From Oryza sativa Japonica Group (taxonomy: Eukaryota; Streptophyta; Magnoliopsida; Poales; Poaceae), in NCBI RefSeq assembly GCF_034140825.1, contig NC_089035.1, positions 42,214,001-42,278,000 of the forward strand: 64,000 bases of DNA, given 5' to 3'. The notes under the pieces are model-generated. The model was not told where the DNA came from. It saw nothing but the letters and a program-made list of their open reading frames with translations, and made no database searches. Positions 34,341-45,100 of this stretch are shown here, one piece after another. Position numbers and translations under genes: made by a program. Each line of letters begins with the position of its first letter. The first letter of the stretch is position 1.

Positions 34341-34732
34341 CGAAGGGAATTAGTAGCAGCAAGCGGGAGTAGCTTGAGTGGCCATAATTAATCCGAGCTG
34401 GTGGAGCAGTATTCTGCGTTCATGATCTGCATTTGTGTCCTCTCTTCAGGAACTGAAAAGCTGGAAATGTTTGTGTCTATCTGTTTATAGGTGCCATCTG
34501 TTTGGCACAAGATGGTACCGATATATAGTCACAGCAGGCTGCTGTCATCAACCGATAAAAAGATCCTGAATTTTTTTAAAAAAATAAAATAAAATTGGAA
34601 TTTTTTATTCATGTAGCATTGTCACAAAAAAAAAGGGCCATACAGAGTACATGCATTAACGTTCAACCAACATTATTTAATCATGGATTATTCGTCTCTG
34701 GAAATCCTTATTTGCACTGGCATGGTCAGCCG

Positions 34733-35882
34733 CTAGTTCGGAGGAAACGTAATCGGGTAGACCGGCGTCTTGTCAGGGTAGAAGAGCCCAAAATGCCTCT
34801 CGGTCTCATCCCCGGGCTTCTGGTTCTCGTTGAACATGGCGAACACGTACGTCTCCAGCTGCCCGGGCCGCTTCGGCGTCCCGTTCTTGACGTTGTCGAT
34901 CACGCCCTGGTTGTGATTCCTCGCGTTCTCCACGTTCGCCGCGAACCCTCCCGCCGACGGCCACCCGCTCTCCGACACGACGACGCGGACGCCGGGCTCG
35001 CCGGCCTTCTCCAGCGCGGCGTACACGGCGTCCACCATGGCGCTGAAGAGGTTGGTGTAGGTGAGGCCGCTGTCGTTGTCCCTCACCGTGGTGCCCGGCT
35101 GGAACGTGGCGTAGTTGAGCGGGATGTCGCGCGGGTTGTCCCTGTAGGCAAAGTAGGGGTACACGTTGGCGAGCAGCGGCGACATGGTGTTGGCGAGGAA
35201 CTGCGCGATGGGCACCATGAACTGCTGCAGGTCCGGGCGGAACACGCCGTGCGACGGAGGGAACGAGTCGGTGATCGCGTCCATCCTCACCGCCGTCGAC
35301 ACCTTGATGCTGTTCGAGAGGCCGGCGGACACGAGCGCGTCGTACACGTTCTGCATGGCCGGGAGGATGGTCCCCATGTCGCCGGGGCCGAGCTCGTTGC
35401 CGACGGCGATGTACCGGATGATGACGTTCGGCCAGTAGGCCTGGACGTTGTCACGCACCCAGTCGGCGGCGGCGGAGGGGTTGTTGGCGAGGTTGGCCAC
35501 CGCGCCGATGCCGCCGACGTCGATGATGACGGCGATGCCGCTGCCGCGGAGCGCGTCGAGGGCCTTCTGATCCGGGCTGTAGATGCGCATAGCACCGATG
35601 CCATTGGACTTGTACAGCTGCACGACCTCGCTCTGCGACGGGAGGTTGTCGCCGTTCATGCCATAGCAAACACCGTGGACACCTGCAAAAACATAGGAGT
35701 GCATGTTGATACCAAATCAGACGATTTAATTGATGTGTAAGGAAATAAAATAGCAAGAGAGAGAGAAAGAGAGAGAGAGATCGAATTGCATATGAGAGGG
35801 TTAGTTAATTGATTAGCAATAGATCAGCTCAGCATGAAAGAGAAAAGGAAACGGAAATATAAGCTCTCAATATACCTCCCAT
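34733..35882 (-). CDS. GH17 beta-1,3-glucanase, copy B
   Basis: Exons 35876-35882 (ATGGGAG) and 34733-35682 give 318 residues. The protein differs from copy A at roughly nine positions, for example I for V in SGIAV, IG for SS in [11 protein letters not shown], and TDSF for TASS. Catalytic Glu99 (AVGNEL) and Glu240 (VSESGW) are kept, so an active endo-beta-1,3-glucanase fold is expected. It has the same 7-nt first coding exon and no signal peptide as copy A. The intron is short (about 190 bp) and lacks the MULE present in copy A. The TATA box is at 36010-36017. The gene faces copy C head to head across an inverted duplication. Confidence 0.9.
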
Positions 35883-36009
35883 TTGATCAAATAGCTATGA
35901 TAACTCGAGCTCTGATCTGCTTGATCAGTATCTGGAGATGGAATTATGAATGGCGCCTCGATGCTCGCGCTCGCTAGCTCGTGATCGTAGCTAGGAAAGA
36001 ATGTCCCCC

Positions 36010-36017
36010 CTTATATA
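36010..36017 (-). promoter_or_regulatory. TATA box of GH17-B
   Basis: TATATAAG on the minus strand about 130 bp before the ATG, in a leader nearly identical to that of copy A. Confidence 0.7.
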
Positions 36018-36330
36018 CTGCAAGATGGCGTGACTTCTTCCTCTTGTCAATGAGACACTTCAATCGGTTAACCAGTAAGGTTTCTTGCACATTTTGTTTG
36101 GATAACCCAATATATAGTTGATTTTCCTGTCATCATTAAGCTTGACGAATGACGACTGATCGATTAACATGCATGGAACTTCTTGTGTTTGGATCGAGTA
36201 GATAGTGCTGTGGCCTCATCTTGGGCACGTAAGTTCAAACACAATGTCAAGCCGCCTCGTTTTGTTTTAAGATAATATATGAGCTGGCCATAATGACTCG
36301 TACCAGATCAAGTATATACCGTGCTGGCTA

Positions 36331-36996
36331 CTCCTTTCGTTTTATACTATATCTCACTTGAATTTTTTTTCTTAGTCAAACTAAAGCTTACAAAAAAAAT
36401 AAATAGTAATGTTTTCAATGCAAAACAAATATATTATCAAAATATATTCGATGGTAAATTCAATGAAACTAATTTGGTGTTATAAATGTTGCTAATTTTT
36501 TCTATAAATTTGGACAAATCTAAATAATTTTGATTGAGAAAAAAAATCAAACGATTTATAATAGAATAAATTTTACAAAACTACATATACTTTGACTAAA
36601 TTATCATAAAATTACAGATTTAAGGTGATGTATCGTATAACTACATATTTAACAATAAAATTATCACAATACTACATATTTATCCTCGCAAAAAAATACT
36701 ACATATTTATGGTTTAAATAATTAACACTAATGTTATGATTTAAATATTTGACATCAATGTTATGTTTGATTATAAATATCCAAGTTTTATGATTAAATT
36801 GACACTAAATCTATAATTTTATGATAAATCTGTTACTAAATCATAGTTTTGTGATATTATTATACTTTAAATTTATCGTTCTGCGATAAATTAAGTTTTA
36901 AATATGTATTTTTACCGTACATCATGTTAAATATTGAATATGTAGTTTTTAATTTATTTATGGTACTTGACTCTTTATAATACGAAATATAGGGAG
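36331..36996. mobile_element. Stowaway-like MITE carrying a nested insertion
   Basis: The ends are CTCCTTTCGTTTTATACTAT and the complement of CTCCCTATATTTCGTATTAT, flanked by TA on both sides. The sequence is interrupted by a 410-bp element at 36564-36973. The corresponding place in the right arm of the inverted duplication (near 40130) lacks it, so it inserted after the duplication. Confidence 0.75.
36564..36973. mobile_element. 410-bp MULE-like MITE inside the Stowaway element
   Basis: Flanked by perfect 9-bp duplications TTTATAATA (36555-36563 and 36974-36982), the target size of Mutator-like elements. It has AAACTACATAT-type motifs in inverse orientation near both ends. Non-coding. Confidence 0.75.
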
Positions 36997-37782
36997 TAGT
37001 GACGACTGACGAGAGCCATGCTTGTTTGCTTGCCCGCGACAAGTTCTTCGTGGCTATCTGACAGTGACAAGAACAGCGACATCGTGCATGCATTTCTCTG
37101 ATCTTGTCAAGTGGAGTACTTCATATATTAGATATTTCGAATTAATATTAGCCATCGACATCAACGAGTAAGTGCAGATGAAATTAATTGATTTAGTCTG
37201 TAGCTAGCTTGTGGTGGCCGGCCGGTCTCCCTCGTGCTTTCCCGCAGTCGTCGATGACAATCTGAAGTTCAGAAGGAAATGCATATTTATGTTATATATT
37301 GCGTGTCAATATGCGCACTAGAACACTGTGTAAGTATCTAGGGGAATGCCTTGTCAAATCTCTATGTTGGAACAATTCCATGTATGCAAGTTTTATGCCA
37401 AGATTGCCTGCTATGTTTCTCCAAGTAGCTGGTTAACTTTGATCTAGAATCCATGGCTTAATCGTCAGAGACCGGTGGTCAGATAAAAGCTAGAAGGCAG
37501 ATCATTCATGGGTACAAGGTGTTTAAGCTTTGATTGGATCATGACGAGATTATTGTGCATTCTGAAGCTGTATATCGAGATCGAATTACACCATATCGGA
37601 CATTGTTCATCAGTCATAGGGACATAAGCAGCATAGCAGCACTGAGGGCCTTGCTTTGGACTAATCCGTCATGAACTCTTCCTGTTTATGGGAACGGAAC
37701 AAAGTCATTCATAACAAATCCATGGGCCGAATGGATTAGCCCAAAACAAGGCCATCAGTACTATGCTGCCCACGTAAAATGG

Positions 37783-39120
37783 GATTTTTTTTAATTTTAT
37801 TTATTAAAATATTTAAAAAATTATTTGAAAAATTTAGAAAACTAGTCGCCCCATCGCTATCTTGATGGAGATCGATTTTTAAAAATCACCCTCCCAGAGA
37901 GCGATTTATCCGACGTGGCAGACGTCCATTGCCCCTCACCTGATGGCCGGCCACCGAGGGAGGGGCATTTTGCAGGTGGCCCCTTTGCCGCCCTCTGGGA
38001 GGGCGTTTTTTCACTATGCGGGGGCCACGTGCAAAAGGGCGGCGAGGGCAGCCTAGCATTTTTGCAGGCAGTCCCCTTACCGCCTGCAAAAGGGCAGCGA
38101 GGACGGCCTGTCATTCTGTAGGCGGCTCCCTTGCAGTCCTCTGTGAGGGCGATTTTATGCCCCTGCGGGATATAAAACTCCTTCTCCCTCTCTGATTTTT
38201 CATTATATTCACTCAAAATCCAAAAAAAAAAGAAAATGAGGGAGAGTGAGGGGGAGCAGAAGGGGAGTGGCAAACTCCTGCCGCCCTTTAAGCAGGCGGT
38301 CCCCTGCGTAGTGTAAAATCGCCTTCTGTGAGGGCGGCAAGGGGGCCATCTGCAAAAAAGTCTGGCCACCCTCCTAGCCCTTTTGCAGGCGCCCCCCTAG
38401 AGCCAAAAACCGCCCTCTGTGAGGGCGGCAAATAGAGCTATCAAAAAAGCTCGAGGCTCGCGAGCTGCTCGAGCTCGACTCATCCTAGGCTCGATTCGAG
38501 CTCGGGCTCGACCTCCAAACGAGCCGAGCCCGAGCCTGTCCCAAAGCTCACGAGCTTTGCGAGCCAAGCTCGAGCTTCTAACGAGCCTAGTAATTTATGA
38601 TTTTTTGTTGCTATTTAATAAATTAGTAGACCAAATATGTTATTTGTATGTCTTATATTGGAATCAAATATTTATTTTATTCTTTTCCTCTTCTACTAAT
38701 ATGATAAACCATAAATTAAATAGTTTTAAAAAAATTATCCTTTGAAAATACACTGTTCTAATTAAAAATCGAGCTTGGTAGTCGAGCTCGAGCTTGATTG
38801 AGCTCGAACCGAGCCTGTTTGAAAGCTCGAACATTTTATAGGCTCGGCTCGAGCTCGGCTCGAGCTCGAACCTAGGCAGGCAAGCTCGCTTGAGCTCGGC
38901 TCGTTGACAGCCCTAGCGTCAAAGGGGCCGCCTGCAAAATTTCGGCGTCCTCGGTGGTTGGCCATTAGGCGATGGCCAACGGCTGTCTGCCATGTTGGAT
39001 AAATTGTCCTTTGGAGGGGTGATTTTTAAAAGTTGCCCTATCAAAGAGTGATGGGCGATTAGTTTTGTAAATAAAAAATTATTTTTAAAATATTTTAATA
39101 AATAAAAATAAAAAAAATCT
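37783..39120. mobile_element. Foldback MULE at the centre of the inverted duplication
   Basis: Flanked by perfect 9-bp duplications GTAAAATGG (37774-37782 and 39121-39129). Terminal inverted repeats of about 190 bp begin GATTTTTTTTAATTTTATTT on the left and have the matching complement on the right. They run through TTTTTAAAAATCACCC and ATTTATCC(G/A)AC(G/A)TGGCAGAC. The interior is built of repeated GCCCTTTTGCAGGCGG and GTGAGGGCGGCAA blocks in both orientations. No transposase frame is seen. A hAT element is nested at 38433-38915. Confidence 0.88.
38433..38915. mobile_element. hAT-like element nested in the foldback MULE, 483 bp
   Basis: Left end TAGAGCTATCAAAAAAGCTC and right end complement TAGGGCTGTCAACGAGCC. 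Subterminal DNA is packed with GAGCTCGAGC-type motifs. Flanking octamers GCGGCAAA and GCGTCAAA match at 7 of 8. No coding capacity; non-autonomous. Confidence 0.8.
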
Positions 39121-39129
39121 GTAAAATGG

Positions 39130-39659
39130 CATCTAGGTAAGCCGGCTATTGTTCTTAAAAAAAAAGGTAAAACGGCTTATACAAAATGCCAATTGTCAAG
39201 AAGAAGAAGAATGCAGATCCCACTTGGAATGGACATCTTCGTTTTGCTTGATCAATCAACTGGTTTTTTTAAGAGTATAATCAATCAATTAGACTATTGA
39301 GTTGATGATCAATGGCATAGCATATCATGGGGGAATATTACCATATTCCATAGAGGCTTAATTGCCAATGTGTTTGTTATATGAGCAATTTTATATTTCT
39401 TGAGGAGGTACTATTTTTTAATTTAGTAACTCTTGGTACATAGGTTAGGAGGTACCAAAACTCAGCCATGTGCTCCTATTCAGCGGAATATAAGGCAAGT
39501 TCAGTGAAATATTTCTCAGGCTATGAGGTCCCAATAAGAAGATAACCACAAGCTCGTCGTGATCCAATCAAAACTAAACACGTTGCACCCCATGCCATGA
39601 ATGCCCAGCCTTGTAAGCTTAATTTTGTCTGACCACCCGTTTCTTCGACAATTAAGTTG
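39130..39659. other. Spacer between foldback MULE and right arm
   Basis: AT-rich, no gene and no clear match in the left arm. GAGGAGGTACTA... near 39400 resembles the small palindromic stretch near 7440. Confidence 0.4.
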
Positions 39660-40562
39660 GGTCACGGATACTGCAGATCAAGTTAACCAGCTCAGATATA
39701 TAAACACAGCAAGCCATCTAGCTTGCCAGCTTGGCATAAAACTTGCATATGCGGAATTGTTTCAACATAGAGATTTGACAAGACGACATTCCCCTAGACA
39801 GTGTTCTCTAATGCTCATCTTGACACGCAATTTATATGCATTCATATTTATATGTCAGATTATCATCGAAGACTGTGGGAAAGCAAGAGGGAGAGACCAA
39901 CCACACCGCAAGCTAGCTACACTAAAATAATATTAGTTCCCTCTACTTATTCGTTGATGTCGATGGTTAATATTAATATTGGAAATATATCTAATATTGA
40001 ATACTCAGAGAAATGCATTCACGGTGTCGCTGTTGGTGATCTTCAGATAGCCACGCGAAGAACTTGTCGCGGGCAAGCAAAACCGAGCATGCCTCTCGTC
40101 ACTACTCGTCAGTCGTCAGTAGCAAAGAACGCACATGCATGTATATTTGACCTGATCATCAGTATAGGTACGAGTCATGACGGCCAGCTCATCTTATCTT
40201 AAAACAAAACGAGGCGGCTTGACATTGTGTTTGAACTTACGTGGCCACGATGAGGCCACAACACTATCATTCGTCAAGCTTAATGATGAACGGAGAATCA
40301 ACCGTTAGATTAATTAACCTAATACTGCAAGCCACATGTGTAAGAAATAGTTTAGTTATTATCCAAACAAATGTGCAAGAAATAGTAATGAGCAAGCTTA
40401 ATCTGAACTGTGAGGTTTGCGCGCAAATCCTCGGCAAATACAATTACAACTTTTCGAGAGATAAATATAATTAAACCTATCTAACTACTAAGTACTAACC
40501 GTTCGAAGTGCCACCTGGTTGTTTATAGATCATCTGATACGAAAAGCCGCACCATCTCACAG

Positions 40563-40570
40563 TATATAAG
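40563..40570 (+). promoter_or_regulatory. TATA box of GH17-C
   Basis: TATATAAG about 95 bp before the ATG at 40665; same core as in copies A and B. Confidence 0.7.
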
Positions 40571-40664
40571 GAGGCCCATTCTTTCCCTAGCGACGATCAC
40601 AAGCGAGCATTGAAGCATACATATTCAGATTTGAGCATCTCCGACAACTGAGTAATTTGAGCAA

Positions 40665-41799
40665 ATGGGAGGTACATTAATTCAGTTTTCATTTTTCTTT
40701 TGATCCTCTTATCTTGCATGCTGCGTTAATCTATTGCTAATCAACTAGTAATTGTGTTCGCTAATCAACAAGCAATTAATTCCTCTCAAGCAATTCAATC
40801 TCTCTGTATTTTTTCTTCATCGATTAATTTTAGATTTTTAATCATGCAGGTGCCCACGGTGTCTGCTATGGCGTTGTCGGCAACAACCTCCCGTCGCGGA
40901 GCGAGGTCGTGCAGCTGTACAAGTCGAAAGGCATCAGCGCGATGCGCATCTACTACCCGGACCAGGAAGCCCTCGCCGCGCTCCGCGGCAGCGGCATCGC
41001 CGTCATCGTCGACGTCGGCGACAAGGGCGCGGTGGCCAACCTCGCCAACAACCCCTCCGCCGCCGCCGACTGGGTCCGGAACAACGTCCAGGCCTACTGG
41101 CCGAGCGTCTTCATCCGGTACATCGCCGTCGGCAACGAGCTCGGCCCCGGCGACATGGGGACCATCCTCCCGGCCATGCAGAACTTGTACAACGCGCTCG
41201 TGTCCGCCGGCCTCTCGAACAGCATCAAGGTGTCGACGGCGGTGAAGATGGACGTGATCACCAACTCGTTCCCTCCGTCGCACGGCGTGTTCCGCCCCGA
41301 CCTTCAGCGGTTCATTGTGCCCATCGCGCAGTTCCTCGCCAACACCATGTCGCCGCTGCTCGTCAACGTGTACCCCTACTTCGCCTACAGGGACAACCCG
41401 CGCGACATCCCGCTCAACTACGCCACGTTCCAGCCGGGCACCACGGTGAGGGACAACGACAGCGGCCTCACCTACACCAACCTCTTCAGCGCCATGGTGG
41501 ACGCCGTGTACGCCGCGCTGGAGAAGGCCGGCGCGCCCGGCGTCCGCGTCGTCGTGTCGGAGAGCGGGTGGCCGTCGGCGGGAGGGTTCGCGGCGAACGT
41601 GGAGAACGCGAGGAATCACAACCAGGGCGTGATCGACAACGTCAAGAACGGGACGCCGAAGCGGCCCGGGCAGCTGGAGACGTACGTGTTCGCCATGTTC
41701 AACGAGAACCAGAAGCCCGGGGATGAGACCGAGAGGCATTTTGGGCTCTTCAATCCTGACAAGACGCCGGTCTACCCGATTACGTTTCCTCCGAACTAG
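40665..41799 (+). CDS. GH17 beta-1,3-glucanase, copy C
   Basis: Exons 40665-40671 (ATGGGAG) and 40850-41799 give 318 residues starting [15 protein letters not shown]. Catalytic Glu99 (AVGNEL) and Glu240 (VVVSESGW) are present, and the fold-defining [11 protein letters not shown] and [13 protein letters not shown] blocks are intact. It is more diverged from A and B in the N-terminal half ([32 protein letters not shown]) and nearly identical in the C-terminal half, which suggests partial conversion among copies. It has the same 7-nt first coding exon and lacks a signal peptide. It is transcribed away from copy B. Confidence 0.92.
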
Positions 41800-42105
41800 C
41801 GGCTGACCATGTCAATGCGAATAAGGATTTCCATAGACGAATAATCCATGCTTAAATAATTAATGTTGGTTGAATGTTAATGTACTCTGTATGGCACATT
41901 GTGCTTTGAAAATGCTACATGAATAAAAGTTCCAAATTTATTTCTTTACAAAAAAATACTCAGGATATCTTAATCTGTTGATGACTGCAGCCTGCTGTGA
42001 CTATATATTGGTACTATCTTGTGCCAAACAAATGGCACATAAACGTACTGATGGACACATCAAACACTTTCAGTTTTTCAGTTCCACCAGCACGATTATG
42101 GTAAC

Positions 42106-45100
42106 TCAAGCTGCTCCCGCTTGCTGCACTAATGGACTGGAACTAAACAACCAGGCTGTTGCATTCTCCAGGACATGGCATGTTAGTTCAACCATGCTCT
42201 TTGCAGTGCAGAAGCCAAGGATCATCACATTCTTAAGGTTGGAATGCTTGTGTTCAGGCATTTGCCTCGTATGTGAGGCATCTTCAGAAACACACTCATG
42301 CTTCATGTCATGTTGTTGTACCTGCATAAAATAAAAAAATAATGGCACTTGAATAATTGTGTTGATGTAATATGCTCTTGTATTGGGGACCTTCTTGCAT
42401 ATGTAGCTAAGTGAAATAGTGTGTGTGTGGCTGTGAACAACACACCAGAAAAAAATCCCCAAAACTGAACTTTATGGTATCAGAGCCCTAACCCTAGCTT
42501 GCTGTCGCCGCCGCCGCCGTCCATCGCCGCCGCCGTCGCCGCTGCCGTCGTCGCACGTCGCCCCTGCTCTCATCCGGCCTGACCAGCCTCTACACACAGC
42601 CACGTTGAGGGGCTGGTGAGCGCGCGCTGCGCGCGGCCGCGCGGGCGCAGCGCGTGTGTTGTAACCTGCTGCTCACACAGGAAATGTGAGGAGCTCAGCT
42701 AAGGGAAAAGGAGGATGGTGGCTTGGCTGCAGACTTGGTGACATAGGAGGATTGTTTGCTGCAGGAACTAGGAAGGAGGTGGTACGTCTCTTGTTTTTGC
42801 TTGTTTTTTGGCTACTGCCTGGATGGAGGAGCATTTGACTTGTGGTCTGTGAGGGGAAGAAGCCTGGTCCTTTTTTCTTTTATCCAAGATTAGAGGAGAG
42901 TTTTTCCTACCATTGTTGATAAGGGGAAGCAAGGGAAGTGGGGTACCAGTGATCTATTGAGAGTGGTTTTTGGAGTGCAGAGAAGATGGTGAACACCGAG
43001 GGTACTGAAGAACAAAGAAAGGCTGAGGAGGATGCTGCACTGCAGGCTGGGAAGAAGGAAAGTGTGGCAGGAGAATCTTCTTTTTTCACTAAAGGTGAGA
43101 TGAAAAGTCTGTTGTAGGACCTCATAGCTACAGGTATGATGGGTCTTAGGAGTGGGATAGGACCATCTGAGATAAAATTGGAAGTAATGCCAAATGAAGT
43201 GAGGTTGGAGGGGACCAAAAACTACTTGAGCTGGTCTAGAAGGGCAAGGTTGATGCTGAGAGCAAAAGGTGTAGAACATTATTTGGAGGAAACTTGTGTT
43301 GAACCTATTGATAAATCTAGTGTGGAATGGAAGATGTGGAATGCCACTAATTCTACAGTGGTAGCATGGCTGATGACTTCGGTGTCCCCATCTATTGCTA
43401 GGATGATAGAAGCTATTCAGAATGCAACAATTATATGGAAGACATTGAGCAACATGTATTCAGGAGAGGGAAATGTTATGATGATGGTTGAGGCTCAAGA
43501 CAAGGTAGATAATCTGAAGCAAGAAGGGAGAACAGTTCAAGAGTATGCCAGCGAGTTGCAACATTTATGGGCAGATCTTGATCATTATAATCCCCTACAA
43601 TTAAAGCATGATGATGATATTGTGATTGGAAATAAATGGCTGCAAAGGAGAAGAGTCATTCATTTTTTAAAGGGGTTGAACAAGGAGTTTGAGGATAGAA
43701 GAGCAGCTATGTTTCACCAAGCTACATTACCTAATATGGAGGAAGCTATTTCAGCCATGGTTCAGGAGGAGATGAGGCAGAAAGTGATGAAAGGAAGTAA
43801 TCCTGTGAGGTCTGCATACATCACAATTAATGACAGGGAGTGTTATAATTGTGGGTTAAAGGGGCATGTGAGCTACAATTGTCCTTCTCCTAGGAACAAT
43901 AATGGTCGGGGTGTAGCTCGTGGAGGAGCACGTGGTGGCTATGGTGGCTTCAATGGGAGCCGTGGTGGCTATGGTGGCTATGTAGGAGACCGAGGTGGCC
44001 GAGGAGGTGAACGTGGAGGCCGTGGTGGAAGTCGAGGTAGAGGCCTAGGTGGTCCTAGGGCCAATGTTGTCATGGGGGAGAGCTCATCTATCACTCTAAC
44101 AGGTGAACAAGCTGCACAATGGGAGGAATGGCAAAAGAATAAGGGCCCCGTGGACTCCAATCAACAAAATTCTGCTAAAGCAACAACCAGCCACTTCGGT
44201 AACTTTGCCAACTACGCCCACACGGGCGAAGGTACTCAGGCACATGCACTTGCATCCACATATAGACATCATGTAGACTGGATAATAGATTCAGGTGCAT
44301 CAAAACATGTCACAGGCTTGCCTAATAATTTCTCCTCATACTCCCCTATTGCTCCCTCTGAAACTATCCAAATTGCTGATGGTTCATCTCAACTCATTCA
44401 TGGTATAGGGTCAGTAGAGTGCACTCCATCTATTAGCTTGTCATCTGTTTTGCATGTCCCTTCCTTTCTAGTCAACCTCCTCTCTGTTAGTTCTATCATT
44501 GATCAATTCAAGTGCATCGTTATATTTGATGAGAATTCATGTCTCTTCCAGGAGAAGGGGACTGGGAGGAGGATTGGGACTGGAGTCAGGCGTAATGGGC
44601 TGTGGTACATCAATCAAGAGGAGATGGGATTGGCTGTAGTAGTGGGAGATACTGAGAAGGAGATTATTTTGCTTCATTGTCAATTAGGACATCCATCTTT
44701 CGAGAGTTTGAGTAAGCTGTATCCTGACCTCTTTACCAAAGTGGACAAGAGTAGACTTGTTTGTGATGCTTGTGAGTTTGGCAAACATACACGGTCTACA
44801 TATGCTGGAATTGGTCTTCGTAGTTGTGAACCTTTTATATTAATACATTCTGATGTTTGGGGACCATGCCCAGTTACTTCTGTGAGTGGATTCAAATGGT
44901 TTGTTACCTTTATTGATTGTTATACTCGTATGACTTGGATTTACATGCTTAGACATAAGAATGAGGTCCTTCGTTGCTTTCAAGACTTCCACAAATTGGT
45001 TACCAATCAGTTTGATGCAAGGGTTCGGATTATTCGAATTGACAATGGGACGGAGTATATTAATAGTGAGTTTGTGTCATATGTCTCAGATCATGGAATT

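Larger units (their letters stand above)
34340..37460. repeat. Left arm of the ~7.8-kb inverted duplication
   Basis: Contains GH17-B, its promoter and upstream DNA. It pairs in reverse complement with about 39660-42150. Examples are CATTAAGCTTGACGAATGA at 36130 with its complement near 40270, the CAAGCCGCCTCGTTTTGTTT block near 36250 and 40205, and the ATCTAGGGGAATG(C/T)C block near 37340 and 39790. Beyond about 37460 the match is lost. Confidence 0.85.
39660..42150. repeat. Right arm of the ~7.8-kb inverted duplication
   Basis: Reverse-complement partner of 34340-37460, containing GH17-C with its upstream and 3' flanking DNA. It ends at about 42150, inside the last exon of the F-box gene, where the shared GH17 3' flank begins. 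Confidence 0.85.
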
